A stretch of DNA of 28,861 bases from Bacilli bacterium (GTDB lineage Bacteria; Bacillota_I; Bacilli_A; Izemoplasmatales; Hujiaoplasmataceae). The stretch is taken from contig JAGYMP010000055.1 in assembly GCA_018400565.1 (NCBI GenBank), positions 1 to 28,861 on the forward strand, given 5' to 3'. The notes below the pieces were generated by a model. It worked only from the letters and a program-made list of their open reading frames with translations, made no database searches and was not told the origin of the DNA. The position numbers and the translations under genes were made by a program. Below are positions 8,349 through 16,163 of this stretch, piece by piece (the first letter of the stretch is position 1; every line of letters begins with the position of its first letter).

Positions 8349-8815
8349 TCGCTCTTGTTTCTGAGTTCCTTGAAGAACACACGCATCATTTGTGCCGCTT
8401 CATCGGCCAAAACGCCGGGTTTTACCTCCACATGATGATTGAACGGTTGCATAAACAGATCGATCACAGAACCATGTGCGCCGAATTTCGGTTCCTTTGT
8501 GCCGTAAACCAAACGCGACAGCCGCGATTGGATCATCGCACCGGCACACATCGGACACGGTTCCAGCGTCACATACAGCGTGCAGCCTTCGAGCCGCCAG
8601 GTTCTTAATCGTTCACAAGCGTGTCTCATCGCCGTGATCTCGGCATGGGCGAACACACTTTGTTCGGCTTCGCGGGTGTTATGGCCCCGGGCGATGATCG
8701 TGTCATCTTTGATAATCACACACCCGACAGGAACTTCATCTTTCTCAGCGGCCTTCTTTGCCTCTAACAGCGCTTCGCGCATGAAGCGTTCGTCATTCGC
8801 GTTCGAAGAGATCAT
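8345..8815 (-). CDS. tadA: tRNA-specific adenosine deaminase TadA
   Basis: Zinc deaminase of 156 residues that converts A34 to inosine in tRNA-Arg(ACG). The active site is HAEITAM (zinc His plus catalytic Glu) and PCPMCAGAM (two zinc cysteines), with the N-terminal core VPVGCVIIKDD. The start is ATG 8815 (MISSNANDERFM), ten bases after GGAAGG; an upstream ATG at 8842 lacks a ribosome site. It overlaps the 3' end of tdk, so the two form an operon. The spacing of motifs favours TadA over cytidine or guanine deaminases. Confidence 0.94.
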   Translation of the reverse strand: MISSNANDERFMREALLEAKKAAEKDEVPVGCVIIKDDTIIARGHNTREAEQSVFAHAEITAMRHACERLRTWRLEGCTLYVTLEPCPMCAGAMIQSRLSRLVYGTKEPKFGAHGSVIDLFMQPFNHHVEVKPGVLADEAAQMMRVFFKELRNKSD

Positions 8816-9401
8816 AGTGATCAGGCCTTCCGGGGACCTCATGGCAATGACGGCACCGGGCTTCGTAGGTGTCCTTTGCGCCGACCAAGATAATCGGATC
8901 GTTGTAATTAGCCGGTCTGCCGTCGATGATGCGCTGCGTTCTGGTCGCAGGGGTATGGCATTTGACGCAGATCGCCGATAATTTCGTCACATCTTCGGCC
9001 ATGGCCATCAACGTCGGCATGAACGAAAACGGATCGCCGCGGAAATTGCGGTCCAATCCGGAGATGATCACGCGGATGCCGTGATCGGCGAGGTACTCGC
9101 TGATGTTCACGGCTTCGTCGTCCAAAAACTGGATTTCATCGATGGCGACGACATCGGTGTCATCATCGATGTATTCCATGATCTCACTTGCTTTGGTGAT
9201 GTTGACCGAACGTGTGCGTGTGTTGTTGTGGGACACAACGTCTTCATCACCGTAGCGGATGTCAATCGACGGTTTGAAAACAAGAATGTTTTGTTTCGCA
9301 TATTGCAACCTGTTGACCCTCCGAATCAATTCTTCGGTCTTGCCGGCGAACATCGGACCTGTGATGACTTCAATCCAACCGTCTCTTTGTTTGATGTACA
9401 T
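8793..9401 (-). CDS. tdk: Thymidine kinase (type II)
   Basis: Salvage enzyme phosphorylating thymidine to dTMP with ATP, 202 residues. It shows the P-loop GPMFAGKTEELIRR, the Walker B-like VAIDEIQFLD, and a zinc-binding lasso domain with CVKCHTPATRTQR and CRHCHEVPG. The start is ATG 9401, seven bases after AGGGGG; the ATG at 9407 is only one base from it. The gene is followed by tadA with overlap and preceded by its own promoter, whose -35 lies in the arm of the rpmE terminator. Confidence 0.96.
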   Translation of the reverse strand: MYIKQRDGWIEVITGPMFAGKTEELIRRVNRLQYAKQNILVFKPSIDIRYGDEDVVSHNNTRTRSVNITKASEIMEYIDDDTDVVAIDEIQFLDDEAVNISEYLADHGIRVIISGLDRNFRGDPFSFMPTLMAMAEDVTKLSAICVKCHTPATRTQRIIDGRPANYNDPIILVGAKDTYEARCRHCHEVPGRPDHYDLFERE

Positions 9402-9424
9402 GGTCATTCCCCCTGTCGGTTTTC

Positions 9425-9453
9425 ATTATAGCCAATTTCCAAAAAAAAAGCCA
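9425..9453 (-). promoter_or_regulatory. Promoter of tdk-tadA
   Basis: Minus strand: TGGCTT (9453-9448), 17-base spacer, TATAAT (9430-9425). The poor -35 box is part of the rpmE terminator hairpin. Confidence 0.55.
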
Positions 9454-9471
9454 TATGACATGGCTTTTTTT
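9443..9471 (-). terminator. Rho-independent terminator of rpmE
   Basis: The hairpin GCCAT/ATGGC is extended by A7/T7 pairing around the loop ATGAC. Minus-strand transcripts end in a run of U directly after the stem. It lies five bases after the rpmE stop. Confidence 0.85.
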
Positions 9472-9475
9472 CGTC

Positions 9476-9697
9476 TTAATCTTCGTCTTCTTCGTTTTTG
9501 ATCCCGTAACGCTTGTTGAACTTGTCGATACGGCCTGCTTCTTTGGCAAATTTCTGTTTGCCTGTGTAGAAGGGATGGCAATTCGCACATGTGTCAACTT
9601 TGATTTCGTCCTTTGTGGTTCCGGTCACGAACGAGTTTCCGCATGTCGTGCACGTCACCGTAACATTATGGTAGTTGGGATGGATGTCCTTTTTCAT
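9476..9697 (-). CDS. rpmE: 50S ribosomal protein L31, zinc-binding type
   Basis: A 73-residue ribosomal protein starting MKKDIHPNYHNVTVTCTTCG, with cysteines paired as C16-x-x-C19 and C37-x-x-C40. These mark the zinc-containing (type A, C+) form of L31, which in B. subtilis is exchanged for the zinc-free form under zinc starvation; no second copy is seen here. The end is acidic (KNEEDED). AAGGAG lies before the ATG at 9697. It is a single-gene unit with promoter 9760-9788 and terminator 9443-9471. Its leader holds a small CAAAC/GTTTG hairpin at 9731-9744 that could be an autoregulatory site, which is speculative. Confidence 0.97.
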   Translation of the reverse strand: MKKDIHPNYHNVTVTCTTCGNSFVTGTTKDEIKVDTCANCHPFYTGKQKFAKEAGRIDKFNKRYGIKNEEDED

Positions 9698-9759
9698 CGT
9701 TTATCTCTCCTTCTGCCATGGTTGTTTTTTCAAACCATAGTTTGTTTCCAGCACAACGT

Positions 9760-9788
9760 ATTATATCAAAGCACCTATAAAAATGCAA
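9760..9788 (-). promoter_or_regulatory. Promoter of rpmE
   Basis: Minus strand: TTGCAT (9788-9783), 17-base spacer, TATAAT (9765-9760), giving a leader of about 55 bases before the rpmE start. It is back to back with the malic enzyme promoter. Confidence 0.7.
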
Positions 9789-9837
9789 GCAAAAGATGGG
9801 TGAAGAAGAAAAACAAAGAAACATGCCTGAAAACCCA

Positions 9838-9846
9838 TGCTATAAT
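9838..9846 (+). promoter_or_regulatory. Extended -10 promoter of the malic enzyme gene
   Basis: TGCTATAAT is a full extended -10 element (TGnTATAAT). No good -35 is seen. It lies 21 bases before the start codon, leaving a very short leader that carries the ribosome site GAAAGGGG (9853-9860). Confidence 0.6.
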
Positions 9847-9867
9847 GGAATTGAAAGGGGCGATACC

Positions 9868-11025
9868 ATGAATGATTTGCGTAAAAAAGCCTTGGCATAC
9901 CACAAAAAACACCAGGGGAAACTTTACGTCGGCACCCATCAATCCATTGACACGCGTGAGGACATGACGCTTGCCTACACACCGGGCGTGGCCCATGCCT
10001 GCAAAGCGATTGAGACCGATCCCGAAACGGCGGAAGCCTACACCTTCAAAAAACGGATGATCGCCATCGTAACTGACGGCAGCGCCGTGCTCGGTCTCGG
10101 CAACATCGGGTCGCTCGCGGCATTGCCCGTCATGGAAGGCAAATCAGCCTTGTTGCAACGGTTCGCCGGTTTGGAAGCTTTTCCGATTTGTCTGAAAAGC
10201 CAGGATGAAGCAACCATCATTAAAACCATCGAGGAAATTGCGGCTCCCTTCGGGGCCATCATGCTTGAAGATATCGCCGCCCCCAAATGTGTCTCCATCG
10301 AAAAAACCTTGCAGGAAAAACTTCCCGTCCCCGTCTTTCACGATGATCAACACGGCACGGCGATTGTCGTCTGTGCGGCTTTGATCAATGCGCTCAAATT
10401 GACGGATAAGACCTTCGAAGACATCCATGTCGTCCTTTCAGGTACCGGTGCGGCCGGCCATGCCACTGCCTTATTGTTGCAAGCATTTGGTGTCAAGCAT
10501 ATCCAAGCCATCAACAAAAACGGCCCCGTAAAAGAAGACACCGACGATCCTTTGTGCACGAATCTTTTTGAAGCGAAAACTTTAAAACCCGCTGAAACCG
10601 ATGCGAGGATTGATTTGTTTGACGGAACCGATGTCTTCATCGGCGTGTCCGCCCCGGACACCATTGATGAAAGCATGATTCGGAAGATGAACGATCGCCC
10701 AATTGTCTTCGCCATGGCCAATCCCGATCCGGAAATCAATCGGGAAACAGCCTTTGCGGGCGGTGCTTACATTTATGGCAGCGGACGGAGCGACGATCCA
10801 AACCAAATCAACAACTGTCTGGTTTTCCCCGGCTTGATGTCAGGTCTGATGCGTTCACCGGCCAAAACGGTGACCACGGCAATGAAAAAAGCCGCCGCGA
10901 AAGCTCTGGCGAGCACCGTCGCAGATCATGAACGCTCGGTCAATCACATCCTGCCGTCAATTTTTGAAAAAGGCATCCCCGATATCATCGCGGACGCCGT
11001 CATAAAAACATTAAATGAACGTTAA
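9868..11025 (+). CDS. NAD(P)-dependent malic enzyme
   Basis: Oxidatively decarboxylates malate to pyruvate, 385 residues, the short bacterial type. Visible motifs: YTPGVAHACKAI, then VTDGSAVLGLGNIGSLAALPVMEGK with the catalytic lysine region, LEDIAAPKC (metal-binding acidic residues), VFHDDQHGTAIV, and the nucleotide-binding GTGAAGHATALLL. Cofactor choice (NAD or NADP) cannot be settled from sequence alone. The start is ATG 9868 (MNDLRKKALAYHKKHQG) after GAAAGGGG; an in-frame extension to 9796 lies upstream of the promoter. It is alone on the plus strand here and its stop codon overlaps the stop of maf on the other strand. Confidence 0.95.
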   Translation: MNDLRKKALAYHKKHQGKLYVGTHQSIDTREDMTLAYTPGVAHACKAIETDPETAEAYTFKKRMIAIVTDGSAVLGLGNIGSLAALPVMEGKSALLQRFAGLEAFPICLKSQDEATIIKTIEEIAAPFGAIMLEDIAAPKCVSIEKTLQEKLPVPVFHDDQHGTAIVVCAALINALKLTDKTFEDIHVVLSGTGAAGHATALLLQAFGVKHIQAINKNGPVKEDTDDPLCTNLFEAKTLKPAETDARIDLFDGTDVFIGVSAPDTIDESMIRKMNDRPIVFAMANPDPEINRETAFAGGAYIYGSGRSDDPNQINNCLVFPGLMSGLMRSPAKTVTTAMKKAAAKALASTVADHERSVNHILPSIFEKGIPDIIADAVIKTLNER

Positions 11026-11585
11026 AGCAATTTCATCGCCTTGAGGTTTTTGTACAATTTGGAAACCGGCAAGCCAATCACCGTGAAATAATCACCCTCA
11101 ACAGCCGACACATGTTTTGAAAAATAACCCTGCAGGCCGTAAGCGCCCGCTTTATCCATCGGTTCCTTTGTGGCGATGTAAGCATCAATCTCATGATCAT
11201 CCAAGGACTCCACGTAAACATTGGTCGTCGAATGAAACGATCGTGACTGACCCTCCGTGATAATCGCACATCCCGTAATGACTTTGTGGCATTTTCCGCT
11301 CAGGGCTTTTATCATGCGTTTGGCATCTTTTTCGTCTTGGGGTTTTCCTAAAATCTCTCCGTCAAGGACCACAATGGTATCAAAACCGAGCACAATCTCA
11401 TTTGGGTGTTTTTGAAAAATGTCAAATGCTTTGTCATAAGCGATGTCTTCCGCTACTACTTCGGGCGAAAGTGCGGGATCGATGACTTCTTCGATGTCAC
11501 TCGGTTCGACGTCGTATTCGATATCAAGAAAGCTGAGGTATTTGCGGCGTCTCGGCGAATTGCTGGCCAAAATGAATTTTTTCAT
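11022..11585 (-). CDS. maf: Maf-like nucleoside triphosphate pyrophosphatase
   Basis: A 187-residue house-cleaning enzyme hydrolysing dTTP/UTP or modified nucleotides to the monophosphate. The N-terminal signature is ILASNSPRRRKYL; GFDTIVVLDGEILGKP carries the metal/substrate acidic residue; and TKEPMDKAGAYGLQG is typical of the dTTP/UTP (YhdE/Maf) group. The start is ATG 11585 with GGAGGG eight bases upstream; an upstream in-frame ATG at 11624 lies beyond the promoter. It is convergent with the malic enzyme gene with a four-base overlap and no terminator between them. Confidence 0.94.
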   Translation of the reverse strand: MKKFILASNSPRRRKYLSFLDIEYDVEPSDIEEVIDPALSPEVVAEDIAYDKAFDIFQKHPNEIVLGFDTIVVLDGEILGKPQDEKDAKRMIKALSGKCHKVITGCAIITEGQSRSFHSTTNVYVESLDDHEIDAYIATKEPMDKAGAYGLQGYFSKHVSAVEGDYFTVIGLPVSKLYKNLKAMKLL

Positions 11586-11607
11586 GCATATCCCTCCGGT
11601 CATGCCA

Positions 11608-11616
11608 ATTATATCA
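11608..11616 (-). promoter_or_regulatory. Extended -10 promoter of maf
   Basis: Minus strand TGATATAAT (TGnTATAAT), with a poor -35. It sits 22 bases before the maf start codon. Confidence 0.55.
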
Positions 11617-11729
11617 TATGCCACGTGGATTCACCGATCAAAATATGCACAAAACCTTCACATACGCTTGATAAAATAGGAAATGTTGCATATATATGCG
11701 CGTGCGCGTCATCCTTATAGATAAAAGGT

Positions 11730-11758
11730 TTGATAACACGCATAAAACTTGATACAAT
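11730..11758 (+). promoter_or_regulatory. Promoter of the tilS-hpt-ftsH operon
   Basis: TTGATA (11730-11735), 17-base spacer, TACAAT (11753-11758), 40 bases before the tilS start. A 23-base alternating purine-pyrimidine tract lies just upstream. Confidence 0.65.
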
Positions 11759-11798
11759 AGAGTGTGTGAGAGTGTGAGGAAAAAGAGGTGGTTTTGTG

Positions 11799-13115
11799 AT
11801 GCTGTCGCTTGATAAAAGCCTCATCAACAAAGGCGATACACTCATCGTCGGTGTCAGTGGCGGCATTGATTCCGTGGTGCTTTTGCATCTTTTAAATGCC
11901 ATCAAATCATCGATGGGCCTTTCCATCATCATCGCCCACATGAATTACGGAATGCGCCCAAAAAGCGATGATGACGAATCATTCACGAAAAATCTGGCCG
12001 AATCGATGGCCATCCCTTTCGAAAGCACGCACTACACACCTTTAGGGACAACCGGCAATTTCCAAAACAAAGCGCGCAAAGCGCGCTATCATTTTTTTTG
12101 TGAATTAGCCGAGAAACATCATGCTGATAAAATCTGTGTGGCCCATCATGCCGATGACCATGCGGAAACAGTGTTGATCCGTCTTTTGCGCGGTTCTGAT
12201 TTTGAGGGCTATGCCGGCATGAAAAAACAAACAACAATGTATGGACACACACTGATCAGGCCCATGCTTCACATTTCCAAAGAAGCCATCATCGCTTATG
12301 CAAAAGAAAAAAAGTATGCTTACCGAATCGATGTATCAAACGAAGGTGATGATTATCTTCGCAACCGCATCCGTCATCATATTCTGCCTTTTTTCAAAAA
12401 AGAGAATCCCTCTTTTTTGCATCAGACACATCAATTCTCAGAATTAATGCACGAAGCATATACCTTTATCCAAACGCAACGTGATATGTTTTTAAAAAGC
12501 CATGTTGAAGATAAGCGTTTCAACCGCAAACAATTCAACAAACTTTCTGACATCGTCAAACGCTCCGTCTTGCAGAAAATGGTTCGTGATTTATCGGATA
12601 ACACCTATGACTTATCCCATGTGAAAACAAACCAAGCCATCGACATGATTGAAAAAGACACACCACACCTTCATTTTCAGATTGAAGATGATATCTACAT
12701 GCACAAAAGTTATGATGATATTTGGTTTGATCATACCATCGATGAACCCGCTGACTACCTGTTCAAAATGGAAAAACCGGGCACATGTGACTTGCCCGGC
12801 CCGCATTCACTGATTTTATCGGAAAATCAGGTCGAAGAGCGTGGAAAAACATATAAATTATGGTATAATGATTTCGATTCGGTCTTCCCCGTCACCATCC
12901 GCAACCGTAGAGACGGTGACCGCATCCGTTACCCGTTTGGAACAAAAAAAGTCAAAGATGTTTTCATCGATAAAAAAATCCCCATGAAAGAAAGAAACCG
13001 ACTTCCCGTCGTTTTGGACAAAACAGGAACGATTCTCTTTATCCCGGGGATCTATGCAAAAAAAACAACCGGAAAAAAACTTATGCGATTCTATTATCAG
13101 GAAAGGAACCGTTAA
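11799..13115 (+). CDS. tilS: tRNA(Ile)-lysidine synthase TilS
   Basis: Attaches lysine to C34 of tRNA-Ile(CAU) so that it reads AUA and is charged with isoleucine; essential. 438 residues. The N-terminal ATP pyrophosphatase PP-loop is SGGIDS at 20-25, followed by the conserved CVAHHADDHAETVLIRLLRG and YRIDVSN...RNRIRHHILP. The C-terminal TilS domain is visible as VTIRNRRDGDRI ... KKVKDVFIDKKIP. I choose ATG 11799, seven bases after AGAGGTGG; GTG at 11796 is adjacent. It heads a plus-strand operon whose next gene begins one base after its stop. Confidence 0.97.
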   Translation: MLSLDKSLINKGDTLIVGVSGGIDSVVLLHLLNAIKSSMGLSIIIAHMNYGMRPKSDDDESFTKNLAESMAIPFESTHYTPLGTTGNFQNKARKARYHFFCELAEKHHADKICVAHHADDHAETVLIRLLRGSDFEGYAGMKKQTTMYGHTLIRPMLHISKEAIIAYAKEKKYAYRIDVSNEGDDYLRNRIRHHILPFFKKENPSFLHQTHQFSELMHEAYTFIQTQRDMFLKSHVEDKRFNRKQFNKLSDIVKRSVLQKMVRDLSDNTYDLSHVKTNQAIDMIEKDTPHLHFQIEDDIYMHKSYDDIWFDHTIDEPADYLFKMEKPGTCDLPGPHSLILSENQVEERGKTYKLWYNDFDSVFPVTIRNRRDGDRIRYPFGTKKVKDVFIDKKIPMKERNRLPVVLDKTGTILFIPGIYAKKTTGKKLMRFYYQERNR

Positions 13116-13682
13116 ATGCTGGAAAACGATATTGAAAGAGTGTTGGTGTCCCAACAGGAAATCGAGGCCGTCGCCGAAAAGCTCGGCAAACTAATCACCA
13201 AGGATTACCAAGACAAAACCCCGATCTTTTTGGGCATCTTAAAAGGGTGTCTGCCGTTCATGGCCGAACTCATGAAACATCTTGACATCTACATGGATGT
13301 CGAACTGATGGCCGTGCAAAGTTATCACGGCGGCATCGAATCAACCGGTGACGTCAAAATCACCCGCGACATGGATATCCCTGTCAAAGACAGAGACATC
13401 ATCATCGCGGAAGACATCGTTGACACGGCGAGGACAATCAACGTCATCAAAAATCTGCTTCTGCACAGGGGCGCGAAATCGGTTGAGGTCGTCACTCTGC
13501 TTGATAAACCCGAAGGTCGCATCAAATCGTTCGACCCGAAATACATCGGCGTTACCATCCCCCCCGAATTCGTCGTCGGTTTCGGATTGGATTATGAAGA
13601 AAAATACCGTAACCTGCCGTTCGTCGGCATACTAAAACCAGACATCTACGAAGGATTGTCGGAGGAGGAGAACCATGGCTAA
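13116..13682 (+). CDS. hpt: Hypoxanthine phosphoribosyltransferase
   Basis: Purine salvage enzyme making IMP and GMP from hypoxanthine or guanine plus PRPP, 188 residues. The PRPP loop is EDIVDTART at 99-107. The flexible-loop region SYHGGIESTGDV, the base-contact segment PPEFVVGFGLDY and the closing NLPFVGILKP match bacterial Hpt. The ATG directly follows the tilS stop with AGGAAAGGA as ribosome site, and its 3' end overlaps ftsH by eight bases. The tilS-hpt-ftsH order is a well-known conserved operon in Bacillota. Confidence 0.97.
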   Translation: MLENDIERVLVSQQEIEAVAEKLGKLITKDYQDKTPIFLGILKGCLPFMAELMKHLDIYMDVELMAVQSYHGGIESTGDVKITRDMDIPVKDRDIIIAEDIVDTARTINVIKNLLLHRGAKSVEVVTLLDKPEGRIKSFDPKYIGVTIPPEFVVGFGLDYEEKYRNLPFVGILKPDIYEGLSEEENHG

Positions 13683-15852
13683 GTCGCTTAAAACCCCAAA
13701 ACGACCAAAATCTAATAAGACATCACACTTCTTGATGATTGGGCTTTTAGTCATATTGGCTATTTCCATCATCTTCAGTTTCGGCAACATGAATTCACCC
13801 CAGGAACTTTCTTCGACACAGTTTGAAAATGTCTTGGAACGGGGCGGCATCGTGAGTGTCACCGTCACTCCTCTGTCAGGCGAGAACAACTATCGAGCCT
13901 ATGAGGTTACCGGGCTTTTGCGTGACGGCGACAGCGATATGAGCAACAATCCCGAATACGTCACTTATCTCGCCAACGACGATGAATTAAACACCGTCAA
14001 AGTCATCATCACAGATCTCAACACCGACTCACAGACCACCAACGACGTCACATACAACTTCGAACCCGCCGCCACATACAACCTTTTAAATATCATCTTT
14101 CCGATCTTGTTGATCGGCGGTGTCGTCATCATGCTTGTCTTCATGATGCGCGGTGGTTCAAATGCCAACCGGCAGGCCTTTGACTTCGGTAAAAGCAAAG
14201 CCCAGCTTTCCAAAGGCCAACGCACCACGTTTAAGGACGTCGCCGGTGCCGATGAAGAAAAAGCGGAGCTTGAGGAAATCATCGATTTTCTCAAAAGCCC
14301 CAAGAAATACATCAACCTCGGAGCCAGGATTCCCAAAGGCGTCTTGCTTATCGGCCCTCCGGGAACCGGTAAAACCCTGCTCGCACGGGCTGTCGCCGGC
14401 GAAGCGAAAGTGCCTTTTTATTTCGTCAGCGGCTCAGACTTTTTGGAAATGTTCGTCGGTGTCGGCGCAAGCCGTGTCCGCGACATGTTCAAAACCGCCA
14501 AACAAAATTCACCGTGCATCGTGTTCGTCGATGAAATCGACGCCGTCGGCCGCCAACGCGGCACCGGACTCGGCGGAGGCCACGATGAACGTGAACAAAC
14601 GCTGAACCAACTCCTAGTTGAAATGGACGGCTTCGGACACAATTCCGGCGTCATCGTCCTAGCCGCGACGAACCGTGTGGATATTTTGGATCCCGCGCTC
14701 ATGCGTCCCGGACGGTTTGACCGACAGATCTTCATCGGCAAACCGGACATCAAAGGCAGAATGGCCATTCTCAAAGTCCATTCACGCGGGAAAAAGGTCA
14801 ATCCTTCGCTTTCCTTCCATGAAATTGCCAGACGCACACCCGGCTTTACCGGTGCGGATTTGGAAAATCTCATGAACGAAGCCGCCTTGCTTGCGGCACG
14901 TGAAAATAAAAAACAAATCGAACTCGAGCACATCGACGAGGCCGTGGACCGTGTCATGATGGGTCCCGCAAAAAAATCGCGCGTGTTCTCGAAACGGGAA
15001 CGCAAAATGATCGCCTATCACGAAGCGGGTCATGCAGTGTTGGGCCTTAAACTGGAAAATGCGAACATCGTCCATAAGGTGACGATCATCCCGCGCGGCC
15101 AGGCCGGCGGATATAATCTGATGTTGCCCGAGGAAGAAGAGAACTTCCTGCAGACGAAAAAACAATTACTGGAAGTCATCACCGGATTGCTTGGTGGACG
15201 CGTCTCCGAAGAAATGGTCTTCGATGAGATTTCCACCGGTGCCCAGAACGATCTCGAACGCGCCACAAAAATCGCCCGGGCGATGATCACCGAATACGGT
15301 ATGTCCGAGCACTTGGGTCCTGTCACCTATGAAAAAAGCTCAGAAAAAGTCTTCCTGGGCCGTGATTACTCCAAGGATAAAAACTTCTCCGAAGCCATCG
15401 CCACGGAAATCGACAAAGAAGTCCGGGGCATCATCCATAACGCTTACGAAAAAGCCAAAAAGATCATCGAAAAGTATTATGAACTTCTGAAAACGATCGC
15501 CCATTATCTGCTTCAAGTCGAGACACTGACAAAAGAAGACATCGATGAAATTGTTGAAACAGGGCGTCTGAAGCGTTGGGACGATATCATGAAAGACAAA
15601 ACCGACGAAGATAATGACGACAAAACCAAAACAGATGGCAAAAGCGACAAGCCAAAACAAAATGATGACGACAAAGATAAGAAATCATCATCTTCAGAAG
15701 AAGCACAAACCGAAGAGAACCAATCTGATGAATCAGAATCCAAAGAAACAGAATCCGACGATAAGCAGTCCGATGAATCTGAATCCAAGGAAAATGATGA
15801 CAATCAATCTGATGAATCAGAACCCAAGAAAAATAAAGATAACAACAATTAA
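13675..15852 (+). CDS. ftsH: ATP-dependent zinc metalloprotease FtsH with long acidic tail
   Basis: Membrane-anchored AAA+ protease degrading misassembled membrane proteins and regulators, 725 residues. Domains: TM1 about 18-36, extracytoplasmic region 37-136, TM2 about 137-158, AAA+ module with Walker A GPPGTGKT (227-234), Walker B FVDEID (284-289) and second-region-of-homology RPGRFDRQ, then the M41 peptidase with zinc site HEAGH (449-453). The last 86 residues (640-725) are unusual: a highly charged low-complexity tail of D, E, S, K, N and Q with repeated QSDESESKE-like units, likely disordered. GGAGGAG lies before the start, which overlaps hpt. Catalytic residues are intact, so it should be active. 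Confidence 0.98.
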   Translation: MAKSLKTPKRPKSNKTSHFLMIGLLVILAISIIFSFGNMNSPQELSSTQFENVLERGGIVSVTVTPLSGENNYRAYEVTGLLRDGDSDMSNNPEYVTYLANDDELNTVKVIITDLNTDSQTTNDVTYNFEPAATYNLLNIIFPILLIGGVVIMLVFMMRGGSNANRQAFDFGKSKAQLSKGQRTTFKDVAGADEEKAELEEIIDFLKSPKKYINLGARIPKGVLLIGPPGTGKTLLARAVAGEAKVPFYFVSGSDFLEMFVGVGASRVRDMFKTAKQNSPCIVFVDEIDAVGRQRGTGLGGGHDEREQTLNQLLVEMDGFGHNSGVIVLAATNRVDILDPALMRPGRFDRQIFIGKPDIKGRMAILKVHSRGKKVNPSLSFHEIARRTPGFTGADLENLMNEAALLAARENKKQIELEHIDEAVDRVMMGPAKKSRVFSKRERKMIAYHEAGHAVLGLKLENANIVHKVTIIPRGQAGGYNLMLPEEEENFLQTKKQLLEVITGLLGGRVSEEMVFDEISTGAQNDLERATKIARAMITEYGMSEHLGPVTYEKSSEKVFLGRDYSKDKNFSEAIATEIDKEVRGIIHNAYEKAKKIIEKYYELLKTIAHYLLQVETLTKEDIDEIVETGRLKRWDDIMKDKTDEDNDDKTKTDGKSDKPKQNDDDKDKKSSSSEEAQTEENQSDESESKETESDDKQSDESESKENDDNQSDESEPKKNKDNNN

Positions 15853-15864
15853 ACGTAACGAAAC

Positions 15865-15889
15865 TCAGGGATGCGTGACGTATCCCTGA
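15865..15889 (+). other. Intergenic hairpin between ftsH and rqcP
   Basis: TCAGGGAT (15865-15872) pairs with ATCCCTGA (15882-15889) around a nine-base loop. There is no U-run, so it is not a standard terminator; it might protect the upstream mRNA end or attenuate. It lies just before the rqcP ribosome site. Confidence 0.5.
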
Positions 15890-15906
15890 TCGCTTAGGAG
15901 GCAACC

Positions 15907-16161
15907 ATGCGACTCGACAAATATCTAAAAGTATCACGGATCTTCAAACGGCGCACCATAGCCAAACAAATTGCATCCAGCGGGAAAATAACTGTCAACG
16001 GCAGGACCGCAAAACCTTCGCAAACACTTGAAGTCGGTGATGTCATCGACATCGATTATGCCGATAAATCATTTAAGGTAAAAGTGAAAGAACTAAGGAA
16101 ACACGCCAGCAAAGACAATGCCGCGAACATGTATGAGGTATTGTCCGAGGAGGTCACGTAA
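15907..16161 (+). CDS. rqcP: S4-domain RNA-binding protein RqcP (YabO/Hsp15-like)
   Basis: An 84-residue protein made of one S4 domain: MRLDKYLKVSRIFKRRTIAKQ, then GKITVNGRTAKPSQTLEVGD. It matches RqcP of Bacillota, which binds 50S subunits carrying stalled nascent chains and helps RqcH add alanine tails in ribosome quality control. The related Hsp15 of proteobacteria has a long basic tail that is absent here. TAGGAGG lies before the ATG. It is downstream of ftsH and two bases before the zinc-binding lipoprotein gene. rqcH is not in the window. Confidence 0.9.
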   Translation: MRLDKYLKVSRIFKRRTIAKQIASSGKITVNGRTAKPSQTLEVGDVIDIDYADKSFKVKVKELRKHASKDNAANMYEVLSEEVT

Positions 16162-16163
16162 TC

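Noticed and set aside
9796..9867. N-terminal extension of malic enzyme
   Set aside because: The extension contains the extended -10 promoter and the ribosome site, and the family start matches ATG 9868.
15513..15803. Ser/Asp-rich minus-strand frame opposite the FtsH tail
   Set aside because: The repeats are the complement of the acidic FtsH tail; no independent start or family.
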